Both the position numbers and the translations under genes were made by a program. Shown here one piece after another: positions 12,357 to 24,562 of a stretch of 64,000 nucleotides of DNA; positions within the stretch are counted from its first letter, which is position 1, and each line of letters starts with the position of its first letter. The stretch is from Sipunculus nudus (taxonomy: Eukaryota; Annelida; Sipuncula; Golfingiida; Sipunculidae): NCBI GenBank assembly GCA_026874595.1, contig CM049308.1, forward strand, positions 36,576,027 through 36,640,026. Reading direction: 5' to 3'. The notes below the pieces were generated by a model that was not told where the DNA came from, made no database searches, and saw nothing but the letters and a program-made list of their open reading frames with translations.

Positions 12357-12499
12357 CATTGATGCATTTTTTCTCAGTTGTGGATTGGTGTTATGGCCTA
12401 ATGTTGTATCCATCTGTAAATCTGTTTTGGGTTAAAGAGGCAGATACAAGAGGAGTTTATAGGCATTACTGATGCCACAAATTTGGAGATATGTCATGT

Positions 12500-12583
12500 C
12501 AAGAACATGCAATACCTTACTTTATCCATGTCTCTGTGATTTGGTGGATACATGTAGTGGCTTGTGGACTGCCCGTTTTCTAG
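12500..12583 (+). mobile_element. Orphan, decayed right end of a family 1 HINE-like element
   Basis: GGTGGATAC, a GTAGTGG/GGACTGC stem with a CTTGT loop, and TTTTCTAG|T match the family 1 terminus with several substitutions. The core is missing. Confidence 0.55.
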
Positions 12584-13074
12584 TAATAAATATGAAGTGG
12601 CCTTTTTTCAGGTGACAAGCCATGAAATGGTTGGATAGGTTTGTACTATTGGACTAAGTCATGAAATATATAAATCTAAAATGCCACCAGAGTTCAAGAA
12701 AGGGAACATGTTTCCACCGGACATAAATATGACAAATAACCTTTCAATTTTAAAATGAAATATGGGTTTCGATGGTTCAGGGTCTTGTTGCTGCTTGTTG
12801 TCTCTTGCCAAGCTTGAATGTTACAAATATCTAAATAAACTCGTGAAACTGTGTAACAATATTAATTATTTCAAAACTTGTTTTCCCACACTTAAAACTA
12901 GACAACCATAGGTCGAATGCTTGCCGGAAGTTGAAATAACAAACAAACGGACCGACAGAACAAACTGTCAGTTTTCTAACAATTGAGTGACTTTCAGAGC
13001 GACTGGTGAAAAGGTAGGCCTGTTGAACGACATATAATCACACAAAAGAACATGAAAGCAGATATAGCTGACAA
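12584..13074. other. Intergenic, nothing recognised
   Basis: No gene or bounded element is seen. Confidence 0.45.
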
Positions 13075-13190
13075 CAAATGACAAACAGACAGACATACTG
13101 ACAAAGTGACACAGCTTTAGACCAGATGACTTAACCAGGTTATCGATAAGACTCGGAGGAAGAAAATAAGCTATAGTTTATGTAACTGGT
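13075..13190. repeat. 330-bp tandem repeat, part before the inserted element
   Basis: Carries the unit landmarks GACAAACAGACAGACATACT, CCAGATGACTT and AAGAAAATAAGCTATAGTTT, which recur in the array at 14231-15040. It ends where the family 2 element starts. Confidence 0.7.
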
Positions 13191-14230
13191 TTTTAGCCCT
13201 CAGCCCTTAGGCTGATGGGCTATTGTCGTCACCCAAGCTGTCCGTCGGTCCGTCCGCCCGTCCAGCGTCCGTTAACTTTTACCTTGTGAGCGGAATATCT
13301 TGAAAAGGATTCACCGTCAGAATTTTATTTTTCGGTAAAGATGTATATTGACAAAATCTCGGTCAAGTTCGAAGATGGGTGACCTTGACCTATTTTTCTA
13401 CATTTTAGAGCTGATTATAGAAAAACGCTTAGATGCTTATTACTCAGGAACCATTTGGTGGATTTTCACAAAACTTACTACGATTATTGGGACTGATAGT
13501 GTGTACCTGCTATACAAGTTTGGTGGCGCCACCTACAATTACTGATTTTTAATGAATTTTTATCGGATTTTTAACTTTGGGCTTGTGAGCGGGATATCTC
13601 GAAAAGGATTCACCATCAGAATTTTATTTCCTCGGTAAAGATGTATATCGACAAAATCTCGGTCAAGTTCGAAGATGGGTGACCTTGACCTATTCTTCTA
13701 TGTTTTAGAGCTGATTATAGAAAAAACATTTAGAAGCTTATTTCTCAAGAACCATTGGATGGATTTTCACAATACTTACTATGATCATAGGGACTGATGG
13801 TCTGTAACTGCTGCACAAGTTTGGGGGCACCACCTGCAATTTCTGATTTTTTATTGAATTTTTCTTGGATTTTCAACTTTGGCCTTGGGAGCGGGATATC
13901 TCTAAAAGGATTCACAATAGGAATTTTATTTCTTTGGTGAAGATGTATATCGACAAAAATCTCGTTCATGTTCAAAGATGGGTGACCTTGACCTACTTTT
14001 CAAGGTCACAGAGCTTATAATAGAATAAAACTTAGAAGCTTATTTTTCAGGAAGCATTTGGTGGATTGTTATGAATCATGGTGCATACCTCTCCATTTTA
14101 AATTTATAACTGAGACATGTACAGATGTACATCCATTTGAGAACAGATATTTAGTACTTGTTACTGTTACCACCTCTAAAACACTGTTCTTTTGGCTGAA
14201 GGCTTTTGTCAGCTTTTGCTGATATTCAAG
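13191..14230 (+). mobile_element. HINE-like element family 2, full length
   Basis: It starts with TTTTAGCCCTCAGCC, a short spacer, then GGCTGATGGGCT. Near the right end comes GGCTGAAGGCT, inverse of the start, then a TCAGC-TTTT-GCTGA hairpin, then GATATTCAAG (CTAG in the 60542 copy). Inside are three ~300-bp monomers (starts near 13284, 13583, 13885), each with a GGTGACCTTGACCTA motif and the first with GGTGGCGCCACC. The interrupted tandem repeat outside fixes both ends, with insertion between two T bases and no duplication. Confidence 0.8.
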
Positions 14231-15040
14231 TTATAGTTTTGAAGATAAGGCCAAAAGTTTAATATTTCAGAAGGTCGTGTGCAGGGCCCCCTAGCGGCAA
14301 TATCCAGAAAATGAAAAATCTATTTCGAGATATTAGTGTAAGACATAACATGTACCAGTTTCAAAAGGATTCCTTAAAAACTGTGGCCTGAAGAATGGTA
14401 TATGTAAGACACAAGAACCCGCAAGCAGGCGAAATTGAGGACAAGTGACAAACAGACAGACATACTGACAAAGTGACACAATATTGAGACCAGATCACTT
14501 GAACAGGTTATGGAGAGGACTCAGGGAAAAAAAATAAGTTATACTTTATGTTACTGAGGTTTATAGTTCTCGAGATATGGGCAAAACATGAAATGTTGGG
14601 GAGGTTCGAATGCAGCACCCCCTAGTGGCCGTATCCGGAAATGAAAAATACATTTTGAGATATTACTGTAAGACATAAGATGTACCAGTTTCAAAACGAT
14701 TCCTGCAAAACCATGGCCTTTAGAATGCTATAAGTAAAATACAAAAACCAGCAAGCAGGTGAATTTGAGGATAACTGACAAACAGACAAACATATATATA
14801 TAATTGACAAAGTTGCACAAAGCTGGGACCAGATGACTTACTCAGCTTATGGAAAAGACCCAGAGGAAGAAAATAAGCTGTAGTTTCTGTTTATAATTTT
14901 CGAGATATGGCCCAAAAATAATATGTTGGGGTAGTTTGAGTGTAGGGCCCCTAGCGTCCATATCTGGAAAATGAAAAATCTGTTTTGAGATAATAGTGTA
15001 AGAAATAAGATATATTAGTTTCAAAATGTTTCCTGCATAC
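14231..15040. repeat. 330-bp tandem repeat array
   Basis: The landmark TTATAGTTNT...GAGATATGG recurs at 14231, 14561 and 14891, a period of 330 bp. Each unit includes a CCCCTAG(C/T)G motif, AAATGAAAAAT and CAGTTTCAAAA. It holds two full units plus a partial third and continues 13075-13190 across the inserted element. Confidence 0.8.
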
Positions 15041-15919
15041 TTGTGAAATCTAGGCTATCACTAAGCAATATCTCAAAATATCTTGTTTGAAGAGGTATTG
15101 TATGAGATATTGCGAGACTTGCAGAATATTCAAACAATACTACTTGTATGCTGCCTGATGCAAAAAACTAGATCTCTGTAGCTTTAAAACTGACAAAGTT
15201 AGAAAAATAAGACCCCTTATTTTCAAATATCAATAATTTTTCTCCAAAATGCGTAACCATGGTTACCGCAAATTTGAGGCCGCTATACCCAAGAAGAAAG
15301 GCCTTGGAATGACGATTAAAATGAGCTTCAGTTGAAGTAGATACGACTAATAGTGACAAAGATATGAAGGAAAACCCATTTTGCAAACTTTTGATGACCT
15401 TGACCTTGACCTTTGACTGATAATGACAAAATTCAATAGGCTTCGGGCACTTTTGGTTGTACATCAACTATGTAAGTTTGAAAGGGTTTGCTGTAAAACT
15501 GTGCATTTTAGGCTGGAGACAGACAGACAGACAAACATCGTTACAAACAAACAGACATACGCAGCTGACCAACATACAGAAATGGAAACTAGATTTGAAA
15601 TGGAAAATTTCAGTCTTAACCTAAATTCATGCAAGGTGAAATATTGATAAAGAACCCATTACACATTGCACAAAGAAATGTAAAACAAATTTATCCTGAA
15701 TCTTGGGATATTTCCTCAGTAATTGCTCAGACTGCCATCTTTGGTCCAATTTTTCATGCACCTTTGTTTTACAACCACCTGTAATTAATGTTTTGTTTTC
15801 TTTGGCAGAAAGATTGGTTGCACAGAGCAGGGGCTACTTTGCCAGTGTGACCATTTTTCTTGTCTGATGATTTTTAATCCCTGCTTGCAGTTTGAGTTTT
15901 CTGGTTCATTCCTGTGTTC
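15041..15919. other. Repeat-like intergenic DNA
   Basis: Contains TGACCTTGACCTTGACCTTT at about 15399 and a run of CAGACAGACAGAC near 15520, both typical of the element cores elsewhere here, but no ends can be placed. No gene is recognised. Confidence 0.4.
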
Positions 15920-15965
15920 ATGATAAGATAAGATAACATAACATAAGATAAGCTTTTATTTATCA
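15920..15965. repeat. GATAA-type short tandem repeat, possible retroposon tail
   Basis: GATAAGATAAGATAACATAA is followed by AAGCTTTTATTTATC. Such pentamer tails often mark the 3' ends of LINEs or SINEs read on the other strand. No reverse transcriptase or tRNA-like head is seen nearby, so that reading is inference. Confidence 0.4.
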
Positions 15966-16755
15966 TTCAAGGCATGAAATTCACTTCGCAAGCATTTATA
16001 GCACATGTATAGACACCTACTGGTGTTGTACATGAATCAAGTACAAACATTATAGCACATCACTGGCATTATATTAAGCATATCAAAGGCATTATAGCAC
16101 TTCACAGGTATTAAACATACACAAGAGTGAGCTAATCTTGATGTCAGCTGATCTTGTGAAATAACTCTACAGTCTAATTAACGATTGCTATGCTTCAAGA
16201 AAATCTAGATAGCAGAGATATATCTAATCATCGCTGAGAGAGTTGGTATGATTGATAACATTATTATGGCTCATCAGATTTGAACAATTTAACTGTCTGT
16301 TTTATTTATATTTCTTTAAAATATGAAATTCCAGTTTACCATTCATAGGGTGAGCTGTGTGTGATTATTTTTCATTACCATATGCTGACCACCTGACAGC
16401 AATGCTGGTTTAACAGGAAACATCAGTGACACTGAAGCCTTTTTGTTGCTGCAGTAAGGAGAAGGCCAGGAGATCAATACCTCTGTCTGGTACCCCCTGC
16501 TTCAACTGATTCCGTGTAAAGTGACACGGTAATCTGTCATTACATACTCAGTTAACCACAAGTTAAGCACTATGGTTATACTATTTCAGGTTTGTCTGCC
16601 ATCATGCCAGGCACTCGGGTGTAGCCAGTAAACCTGCCTCACATTGGCTGGCATCAGCAGTGTTTAGGCTGCTGGAAAATTACACTTTCAGCCAGAGTGA
16701 CTTGGTGTCTAAAATAACTAGGAACGTCCTCTATCATTCCTTTCTCTCTCTCCAG

Positions 16756-16855
16756 CCTGATGGGTGTCAGGGTAAATGTAAGCTCATCTCAGGAGACGGA
16801 ATGTCTGCTCAAAGTGAAGAAAAAATGGAAGGCCAGCGCTGTGAACTCAAATTAG
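16756..16855 (+). CDS. Possible internal exon, unidentified
   Basis: A strong acceptor (TTTCTCTCTCTCCAG) precedes a 100-nt open stretch that ends at a plausible donor (TTAG|GTGAAA). The frame reads PDGCQGKCKLISGDGMSAQS and on to GQRCELKL. No protein family is recognised and no partner exons were found, so this may be chance. Confidence 0.2.
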
Positions 16856-16859
16856 GTGA

Positions 16860-17440
16860 AAATATACTTTGAAGTTCACAGACTATTCCAGCAGTCAGAA
16901 CAGGTCACAGGCACACTGATTTCCTGTATGATGTAAAGATTTTTATTTTACAGAAATTTTAATTGTTTTAACTGCTTGTTGCAAGCAGTTATATTTGCTT
17001 TTAATGATAATTTTGCTTTCCTACAAGTCCCTTTCAAACTATAATATTTCATCCTGAGACACATGTCACATTGATAAGCTGGTAATGAATGAGTGGTCAC
17101 ATTGATCCTCTATCTGAGGTGGGGCTTTTGTAAAATGCATCTTTTATACAATGATTCACTGTACTTTTTACTGCTTGACAAGACTGATCTTGTCTTAAAC
17201 AATGCATGGAACAATTTGTTCCTGTTGCCCCCTGGGATTTGCTAAAATGCCAAAGATATTATTCATGATGGTGTCAGACTCTTTAAAAAAAGCCAGTGTA
17301 ATAAATGTTCATTACTCTGTAACGTAAATAAATTGTGGTTAATTCATGAATCCACATGATTCTTGTGGAATTTAGGCAGCTAGGAACTCTGACTGTATTG
17401 TCCCATATCCATTTCATGATAAGAGGATCTGTCTCTATTA
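16860..17440. other. Intergenic, nothing recognised
   Basis: AT-rich, no gene or repeat boundary seen. Confidence 0.45.
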
Positions 17441-18130
17441 ATTGTGTAAGAGTAAGACTGATTACATGTAGTCATGGTTACATTGTGTTAGAGTAAGAAA
17501 CCTGAATTATATATAGTCATGTTTACATTGTGTGAGAATAAGAAGCTGATTGCATGTAGCCATGTCTACATTGTGTGAGAGTAAGAAATTTCATTTCATG
17601 TAGTCACGTTTACATTGTGTGAGAATAAGAAACTGATTGCATGTAGTCATGTCTACATTGTGTGAGAGTAAGAAATTTCATTACATGTAGTCACTTTTAC
17701 ATTGTGTGAGAGTAAGAAGCCTGATTACATGTAGTCATGTCTACATTGTGTGAGAGTAAGAAGCCTGATAACATGTAGTTATGTCTACATTGTGTGAGAG
17801 TAAGAAGCCTGATAACATGTAGTCATGTCTACATTATGTGAGAGTAAGAAGTCTGATAACATGTAGTCATGTTTACATTGTGTGAGAGTAAGAAGCCTGA
17901 TTTCATGTAATCATGTTTACATTGTGTGAGATTAAGAAGCCTGATTACATGTAATCATGTTTACATTGTGTGAGAGTAAGAAGCCTGATTACATGTAGTC
18001 ATGTCTACATTGTGTGAGAGTAAGAAGCCTGATTACATGTAATCATGTCTACATTGTGTGAGAACAGGAAGCCTGATTACATGTAGTCATGTCTATATTG
18101 GGTGAGAATAGGAAGCTTGACTCCATGTAG
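17441..18130. repeat. Minisatellite, ~44-bp unit, about 16 copies
   Basis: Units read approximately ATTGTGTGAGAGTAAGAAGC then CTGATTACATGTAGTCATGT then CTAC. The GAGAGTAAGAA landmark recurs about every 44-45 bp from 17448 to 18105. Central units are most alike and the edge units are diverged. Each unit holds ATGTAG...CTACAT, a 6-bp stem with a 6-nt loop. Confidence 0.9.
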
Positions 18131-19030
18131 CCTGTCTGGCACACGTCTTGTTCCATGTAGCTGTGTCACAATTATGTCAGAAGAAGGCTGCATGATTACA
18201 TGTAGTCCAATCTGCATTTCCTGATGGAAAGAAGAATGACTGGTTGTCTGTACTTCCCTCACAGATAAATTCATGTCATGTAAGAAGAGGTTTTTTTCTG
18301 ATAGAGGCCCCAAGTGGGTGATGTTTATTCATAGGAATTGCTTTATCTTTTTTATTGTGACAAAGATTATCACCAGAATAGTTAAATTGTTGACTCTGTC
18401 TTTTATTTGGTGTCTTGTAACTTTCAAGGAGCCACAAACACGACATATTTTTATGTGTCATTTATCATTCAGCTTTCTGCCTGAAACCGGGAACTTTTTT
18501 TTATTTTTTCCCCACATCTAAGTAAAGTTCATAAGGGACATATTATTTGAGTACCTGATATATGAAATATTTGAGCATTCTGAATGGATTCCTGGAGAAA
18601 TGCCAATTTTACTGTCCAAAAATACCTTTGTAATCTTTTTGTAATGATCTTCTTTCAAAATCATCAATCTTTCCCAGTTCCTCAAAGTGCTTATGGAATA
18701 AAGGGGACAGATCTTGAGGATCGAGATGAGAACATTGAGCTGAATGACAGGGTGAAGTTTTGAAAATGAGTATTGTTCAGATAAGGAGGAAATTACTAGC
18801 AGGGGATAAAAGTGAACAAGTCATGACTCCAAGGATGTACAGTATAAATCTGATAAATCTCTTATTGTGGGGATATTTACTGGTATGTACATGCAGGTAT
18901 AATCTGTCGCCCCAGAGACCATGAAGATCATACAGTATATGATTTCAGTTTTTTTCTAAAGATAGTCTAGTAAAGACCAGAGTGTAAAACTTCCAGCATT
19001 CATCTCTTGAGTTGGTGTTCCCTGAATTGC
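18131..19030. other. Intergenic, nothing firm
   Basis: No gene is recognised. On the minus strand AATAAA signals near 18402 and 18500 could serve the possible exon at 19031-19229. Confidence 0.4.
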
Positions 19031-19229
19031 TCAGGATAAGTCCAGGTTGCCAGGCAGGGGCTTGAGGGGCTTATGTCTCATTAATTTCCTGTACAGGTTT
19101 TCATTGGGGGCTTGGTCTAAGAATGTGGATATGAGGTGCAGACCAATCACCAGTAGCATCTTTGTGAAGATGCCCAGGGCAAGTCCTGCCAGCCTTGGAT
19201 GTAGGAAGGAATGATTTGCGTATTTTTCC
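19031..19229 (-). CDS. Possible terminal exon of an unidentified membrane protein
   Basis: The stretch is open for 66 codons on the minus strand and ends with TGA at 19033-19031. It is GC-richer than its flanks. A CAG acceptor candidate sits just upstream (GGTGGCAG at 19230), and an in-frame stop lies before that. The frame contains a hydrophobic segment (LAGLALGIFTKMLLVIGLHL) followed by a polar, basic tail (NENLYRKLMRHKPLKPLPGN). This resembles a last transmembrane helix and cytosolic tail, but I do not recognise the family and no upstream exons were identified. Chance is possible. Confidence 0.35.
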
Positions 19230-19916
19230 CTGCCACCAGTATCAGGAGCAGTGGCAGTCTTTTATCAGATAGTTGTCATTATGTGTTAACCCAAATCATA
19301 TTCTGTGTTGTAAGAATATATATTATACATAACTTTGACATATATTATTTGACTTTCCATTGTATTACAGTAAATATCTTTCAAACAAGTGCCTCATAAT
19401 TTCAGAAAAAAATGTTACAGCAGGTATTTGAGTCTGTTTTGTTTACTTGTGGCATTGTTTCATTTATTATGGGCACATATTTCACTAGTACATTTTGAAG
19501 ATTATCAAACTTTAACAGCTTTGATGACCCTATCTGACGCAGAATCTTTGCACATCTTCGAGAACAAAGTGAGACTAAGGATGTACTAAAATTAAAACAC
19601 CTGGCAGTTACTGTTATAAACCCTACTAAAATCATCAAACTAATGACAACAAAATTAAAACAAAATGGCACCACTGACAGGGTTTGAATTTATAATGGGC
19701 TGCTTGCCAGAGGACTGCATGATTTTTACTTTAGCAAAGAGGTGGACTCAAAGGTCTTTAAAAAATCTAGCTCTGATGTGTATTTCTTCATCCACTCAAA
19801 TGTCATGACCTGAAGGGATTAAAACCGCTGTTAAAAACATAGCTACCCATAAAGGCATGTGTCACTTTCAATTTTATGGATGAAAAGGGGACCCATACTC
19901 AAAGTTTAAAAGCCTA
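19230..19916. other. Intergenic, nothing recognised
   Basis: AT-rich with short open frames on both strands, none convincing. Confidence 0.45.
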
Positions 19917-20460
19917 TTTTTATAAGCCCATCACATGATTGGAGTATTTTGGTATATACCCACCGTCCCTCCATCTATCTGTCCATTTGTCTGTCCGTTA
20001 ATTTTTAGTGTTGCCACAATAACATACCAGGACTTTGATGGATTTTCATGAAACTCACCATAACTATTTACAACAGATTGTCTTGCCCAAGTTTGCTTAT
20101 GGGCAACATCCACACATATTTAATAAGGTCGCGGTTCACAAGGCTGCTTTGTGGTGTCGCTGCAATAACTTATGAAGAATAGGAAGGATTTTGATAAAAC
20201 AAATCAGAAATGTTAATCAATAAAATATCTTGCCTAAGTTGGATTTCAGCAAAATCCATGTATATTTAATGAGGTCACTTTGGAAGCCCCTTGGTAACTT
20301 ACCAAAAATCCTATGGATCTTTATGAAACTCATTATTCATATTTACCAATATAGATTCTTACCTGAATCACCTTCTTGTCTAATTTCACACATATTTAAT
20401 GAGGTCAGAGGTCACCAGATACATGATGGGTGTATTATGCACTTTAGAAACAGTAAACTT
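19917..20460 (+). repeat. Interspersed repeat family 5 (TATAAGCCC start)
   Basis: TTTTTATAAGCCCATCACAT and the following GGTATATACCCACC, TTAGTGTTGCCA and GGATTTTCATGAAACTCACC match the split copy at 32913-32946 plus 33973-34150. The motif CACACATATTTAAT(G/A)AGGTC recurs near 20110, 20250 and 20390, showing ~140-bp internal units. Confidence 0.55.
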
Positions 20461-21386
20461 TAAAATTTTAACATTAACAAGTAGAACACAGAGTGCTTGA
20501 GTCGGTGGCGAAGGGGGTGGTGGTGGGTTTTTCTTCCAGATAGTACATTGCTGGTTGTCGTTTTTCCTGACAGTTAAATTCACTAGTAGTCGTTTCTCCT
20601 TGTTCTAGTGGTAGATGGTTTGCAGAGTGCTGGTTGACGAGTGATCATGTCCCAGCGCGGACATGTCTTCTCAAACAATGACCTGGCCTGCTATTGGCCG
20701 GTACTTACTTCCGGTTTGCAGTGCATTATGGTCACCCCAAATCTTTCTTAATATAATATTTAATGGAGTTTTTAGTCTAGTTAGAATACGGATGGGGATG
20801 TATGTAACATATATTTACTAATCGTGACCCTTCTTATCAAGGTGAGGTCCTCTGTAATCATTATTCAAAATCTAGCGACCTTGAACTTCCATTCTCTAGT
20901 AAGCAGTGCCGCCATATTGGATATTCGCCCTCTCCTAGTTACTTCTGAGTCTTCATGAACTGTTGTTATACTGTAGATAAAATAAAACAACTTGTTTCGA
21001 ATCTGCTTATCTAGCAAGGTCCTCACACAGCTATGGCATACCATACGTTAAGAGTAACAGATTTCCCAGAACACAGTGTTACCTTAATTATCGCCCTGCG
21101 CCGCTGTACTAATAACAATGTCCGCCTCCAAGTATTCTTACTGTTTGTAAGGAAAGTTTTAACCTCTGATTTGGGTTATCATTACCTTCTTTTCAACGAG
21201 GCAGGTCTTGGGCTTTAAATTTTTGTGTATATTCTAGTATTGCCCCCCCCCGGTATCGTTTCCTTTATTAGCGCCCAAAACCCAAAACACTGATGGTGTG
21301 AGAGTATAAAATTATTATCTGCTTGGGGCAGAGTAATTGTATTTGCAGTGCTCTTGTTTTCACTTTGTTTACTTCCCTTTTTTTAA
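20461..21386. other. Intergenic with a tRNA-like SINE head candidate
   Basis: Near 20600, TTCTAGTGGTAGATGG resembles a polymerase III A box, and GATCATGTCC about 35 bases later resembles a weak B box. No tail or second copy was found in the window. The rest is featureless. Confidence 0.3.
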
Positions 21387-21821
21387 AGAGCTCTATAATC
21401 ATCTATCAGACCTTTATAAACTAAAGGTAATCCCTTGGAGCTTTCATAAAAAAAGTTAAGAAAATGTGGATCTTACTGCACACAGGCTGCTTGTTTTGTT
21501 TATATCAACATGTTCATAAAATGTGTGGGCCCATCTTGGGACAAGTCAGATAAGCCAGAGCTTTGCAAATGAAGTTTTGCAACAATAAAGTGACCTTTGC
21601 ACCTCTGCATATATGCAACCTGCCACCTTATATGTTTTTCCTGTTTGTCAACATTGATGTGTTATTACAAATACATTGTTGATCAACAAGTTCATATATC
21701 CTTTGTGGAGGCGTTATAAGAACTTTTCATAACCAGAATTACCCTTAGATCATTATTATATACACAGAGGAAGCCAGAAATTGCATAAATTCTTTTTCAG
21801 AAGGTAGGTGAATGGGTAGCT
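21387..21821. mobile_element. MITE flanked by TTAA, copy 2
   Basis: It aligns with 8999-9444 over its length (shared CTTTATAAACTAAAGGTAAT, GTTGATCAACAAGTTCATA, AGGTAGGTGAATGGG) and is also flanked by TTAA (21383-21386 and 21822-21825). It is more diverged at its termini. Confidence 0.65.
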
Positions 21822-22109
21822 TTAAGCAACACAATATCTGCAGAAACACATGGTTGAAAACAGATATGAAGAATTAAGTAATGAATGTCCAGTAAAGCAG
21901 ATGGATGATTGAAAGCTTCAGTATTTTCATGAAAACCACTTTACACATCACAGATAAAAATGGTTATAACTGGGGCAGTCACTGATTAGGGAACAGTTAC
22001 ATGATTATGAAAAAAAAAAGTGATGTAGGTTTTGAAATGGTCCATTTTGATAAAAAAAATTTTTTTAAATATCTGGATGCATGGATCAAAATCTGCAGCT
22101 TTTATCTAA

Positions 22110-22300
22110 GTTGTTGTCCAGCGGCTGTCTGTCCGTCTGTCTTGCCATCCGTCAGTCAGTCTGTTAAATGGCACGTTTTGAAACCGTTTGACCTACGAAT
22201 CTGATATTGGCATATAGTTACATGCCCCCAAAATCTACCATAACGAAAACTGGGTCACTATGACTTCACTCCGTGATATTAAGGAAAAACCTCTACCGTA
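22110..22300 (+). mobile_element. HINE-like fragment
   Basis: CCGTCTGTC-type repeats followed by GGCACGTTTTGAAACCGTTT, a core sequence also present at 302 and related to 31957. No ends are preserved. Confidence 0.5.
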
Positions 22301-22929
22301 AAAGTCGTAGAAGTCGCATCCTTATTACAAGTCATGCCCTGACTTTTAGCATCCCTTTGGGGAAAGATTTCTTTCAGGAAAAGTCCATAATATAGGTCCC
22401 ACTCGGACTTCAGAGGTGTCCCAACCACCTGATACTTATGGAATTTAAGTTTCATTCCTTGCGTCGCAAGACTACAACCAACGTCCCCGTAGTACTAACG
22501 TGGTTTATAAATTTGAAAAACCAATTAAAAATAAAATAAATGGACAGCTTTAATAAATGCTTATGTTTAAGGTATAACAACAGAATCATTACATTTAAAG
22601 TCAGGTTTCAATTTTCAGGTAAGATTTGTACAGTTCCAGAATTAGCTGCGTCGGATAACATTTTGTGCTGTGAAACGATGTCATTATTGCTGTTTCTTAC
22701 TAGGTTAAGTAACGTTAGATTGCAAATATCAAGTTAAATTTATGTATTAATAAAATAGTCTGAAGCAAAATACTATCACAATGGAGGAACTGTTTAAATC
22801 CTTAAAGATCGTCAAAAGTAGACTTTGATAAGACTATGATTAGTTTGCGCACGCGTGACGAGTCCCTATCCGCTGCATTGGGCATATTTTTAACTGACTG
22901 AAGACAACTGAAGGATGGATAGAATAATT
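22301..22929. other. Intergenic, nothing recognised
   Basis: No gene or repeat end seen. Confidence 0.45.
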
Positions 22930-24121
22930 GTATCCGCCAAAACGAAGTTTTGCGGATACTATGTTTTTGACCGGGTTCCGCCGCCGCCGCCGCCGCCGCG
23001 TTCGTTTCCAGAGAACTCCTCTGAGACTACTGGACAGATTTTTCCGAAACTTACACAAATTATCGGGTCACATGTGAACTGGTGCCTAACCAAGTGACCT
23101 TGACCTCTGACCTTTCGTCTCTGCCCAGCGTCCGTTTGTGCGTCTGTTTACACACATAAACCCATATATCTCGGGAACCGTTTGACCGATCCGGAAAATT
23201 TTTTTACACAAATGTAGCCCTGGGATAGCTTTATAACATACACAACAAAAGGTGGCGCCACCTGCAACCATGTTTGCACAGTGTCCATCTGTTCATCTGC
23301 CTGGGGTTAAAATCACTCATATCTCTGCAGTGGTTTGACTAATTCACCTAAAATTTGGCATGCATATACATCCTAGATAGCTTTCTCAATTTTATGACAG
23401 GTGGCGCCACCTACATTCACGTTAACGCTCCACACATAAACCCATATATCTGGGGAACCGTTTGACTGATCCGGAAAAAAATTTTACACAAATGTAGCCC
23501 TGGGATAGCTTTATAACATACACAACAAAAGGTGGCGCCACCTGCAACCATGTTTGCACGGTGTCCATTTGTTCATCTGCCTGGGGTTGAAATCACTCAT
23601 ATCTCTGCAGTGGTTTGACTAATTCACCTAAAAATCGGCATGCATATACATCCTAGATAGCTTTCTTGATTTTATGACAGGTGGCGCCACCTACATTCAC
23701 GTTAACGCACCACACATAAACCCATATATCTCGGGAACCGTTTGACCGATCCGGAAAAAAATTTTACACAAATGTAGCCCTGGGATAGCTTTATAACATA
23801 CACAACAAAAGATGGCGCCACCTGCAACCATGTTTGCACGGTGTCCATTTGTTCATCTGCCTGGGGTTAAAATCACTCATATCTCTGCAGTGGTTTGACT
23901 TTTCCACTTGAAATTTTGCATGTGTATATATCTTGGATAGTTTCTCGTTCAAATAACAGGTGGCGCCACCTACAATCATGTTTATGTGGCAGAGATCCAA
24001 TACTAATATTTTACATATGTAACTCTATATCCCCTTGCCACTCAATCCATGCCTCACTTCACCCGTCCTTCTCTGATTTTGGCGGATACACGTAGTCGCT
24101 TGTCGACTACCCGTATTCTAG
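22930..24121 (+). mobile_element. HINE-like element family 1, full length
   Basis: Its ends are intact: hairpin GTATCCGCCAAAAC/GTTTTGCGGATAC on the left, and GGCGGATAC, GTAGTCG/CGACTAC hairpin, CGTATTCTAG|T on the right. A (CCG)n tract lies at 22979-22999. The core includes TGACCTCTGACCT (an AGGTCA direct repeat with one spacer on the minus strand) near 23101. It appears to be the youngest family 1 copy here. Confidence 0.8.
23151..23956. repeat. 280-bp tandem repeat inside the family 1 element
   Basis: CACACATAAACCCATATATC starts units at 23151, 23431 and 23711, an exact 280-bp period. Each unit is a pair of ~150-bp monomers, each bounded by GGTGGCGCCACC. The units differ at only a few positions, so amplification is recent. 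Confidence 0.9.
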
Positions 24122-24562
24122 TTAAGTTTGAATTTATTCACCTAATTTCTGAAACGGGGTCTAAAACTGAATGAAGTAACCATAGTATTAATTGTTACAA
24201 CTTGCCATCAAGGCACGGCACATGCACGGTATTACTGAAATCACTGAAATATGTCATTCAACAAGGGGATAATGAATGCTTCATTGACCGGTCAGTTAAA
24301 TGTAAAAAAAACCACCATTGAATTTACTTGTATTATATTTACTGTGTCTAATGATTTTATTCTGTGATTATATCTTGAAAGTCCAATTTCCATCTTATAA
24401 GTGATTATATTCAAATGGCTTGGATGTCTGCGAACCTCTGCAGATCCGTCATGACACCAAATGATGTCGGTTGACAGGGCATACGATGGTCATGAAAAAG
24501 AAACAAGTAATCACGAAACAAGTCGTATATTTGCAGCTCACGTGAAACCTTATGACATTATT
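24122..24562. other. Intergenic, nothing recognised
   Basis: Separates two family 1 elements; no gene seen. Confidence 0.45.

Noticed and set aside
14600-14620. GGTTCGAATGC, resembling a tRNA B box
   Set aside because: No A box or cloverleaf fits around it, and it lies in the 330-bp repeat.
17441-18130. Regular units suggesting a CRISPR array
   Set aside because: Units are contiguous, without unique spacers, and the genome is eukaryotic.
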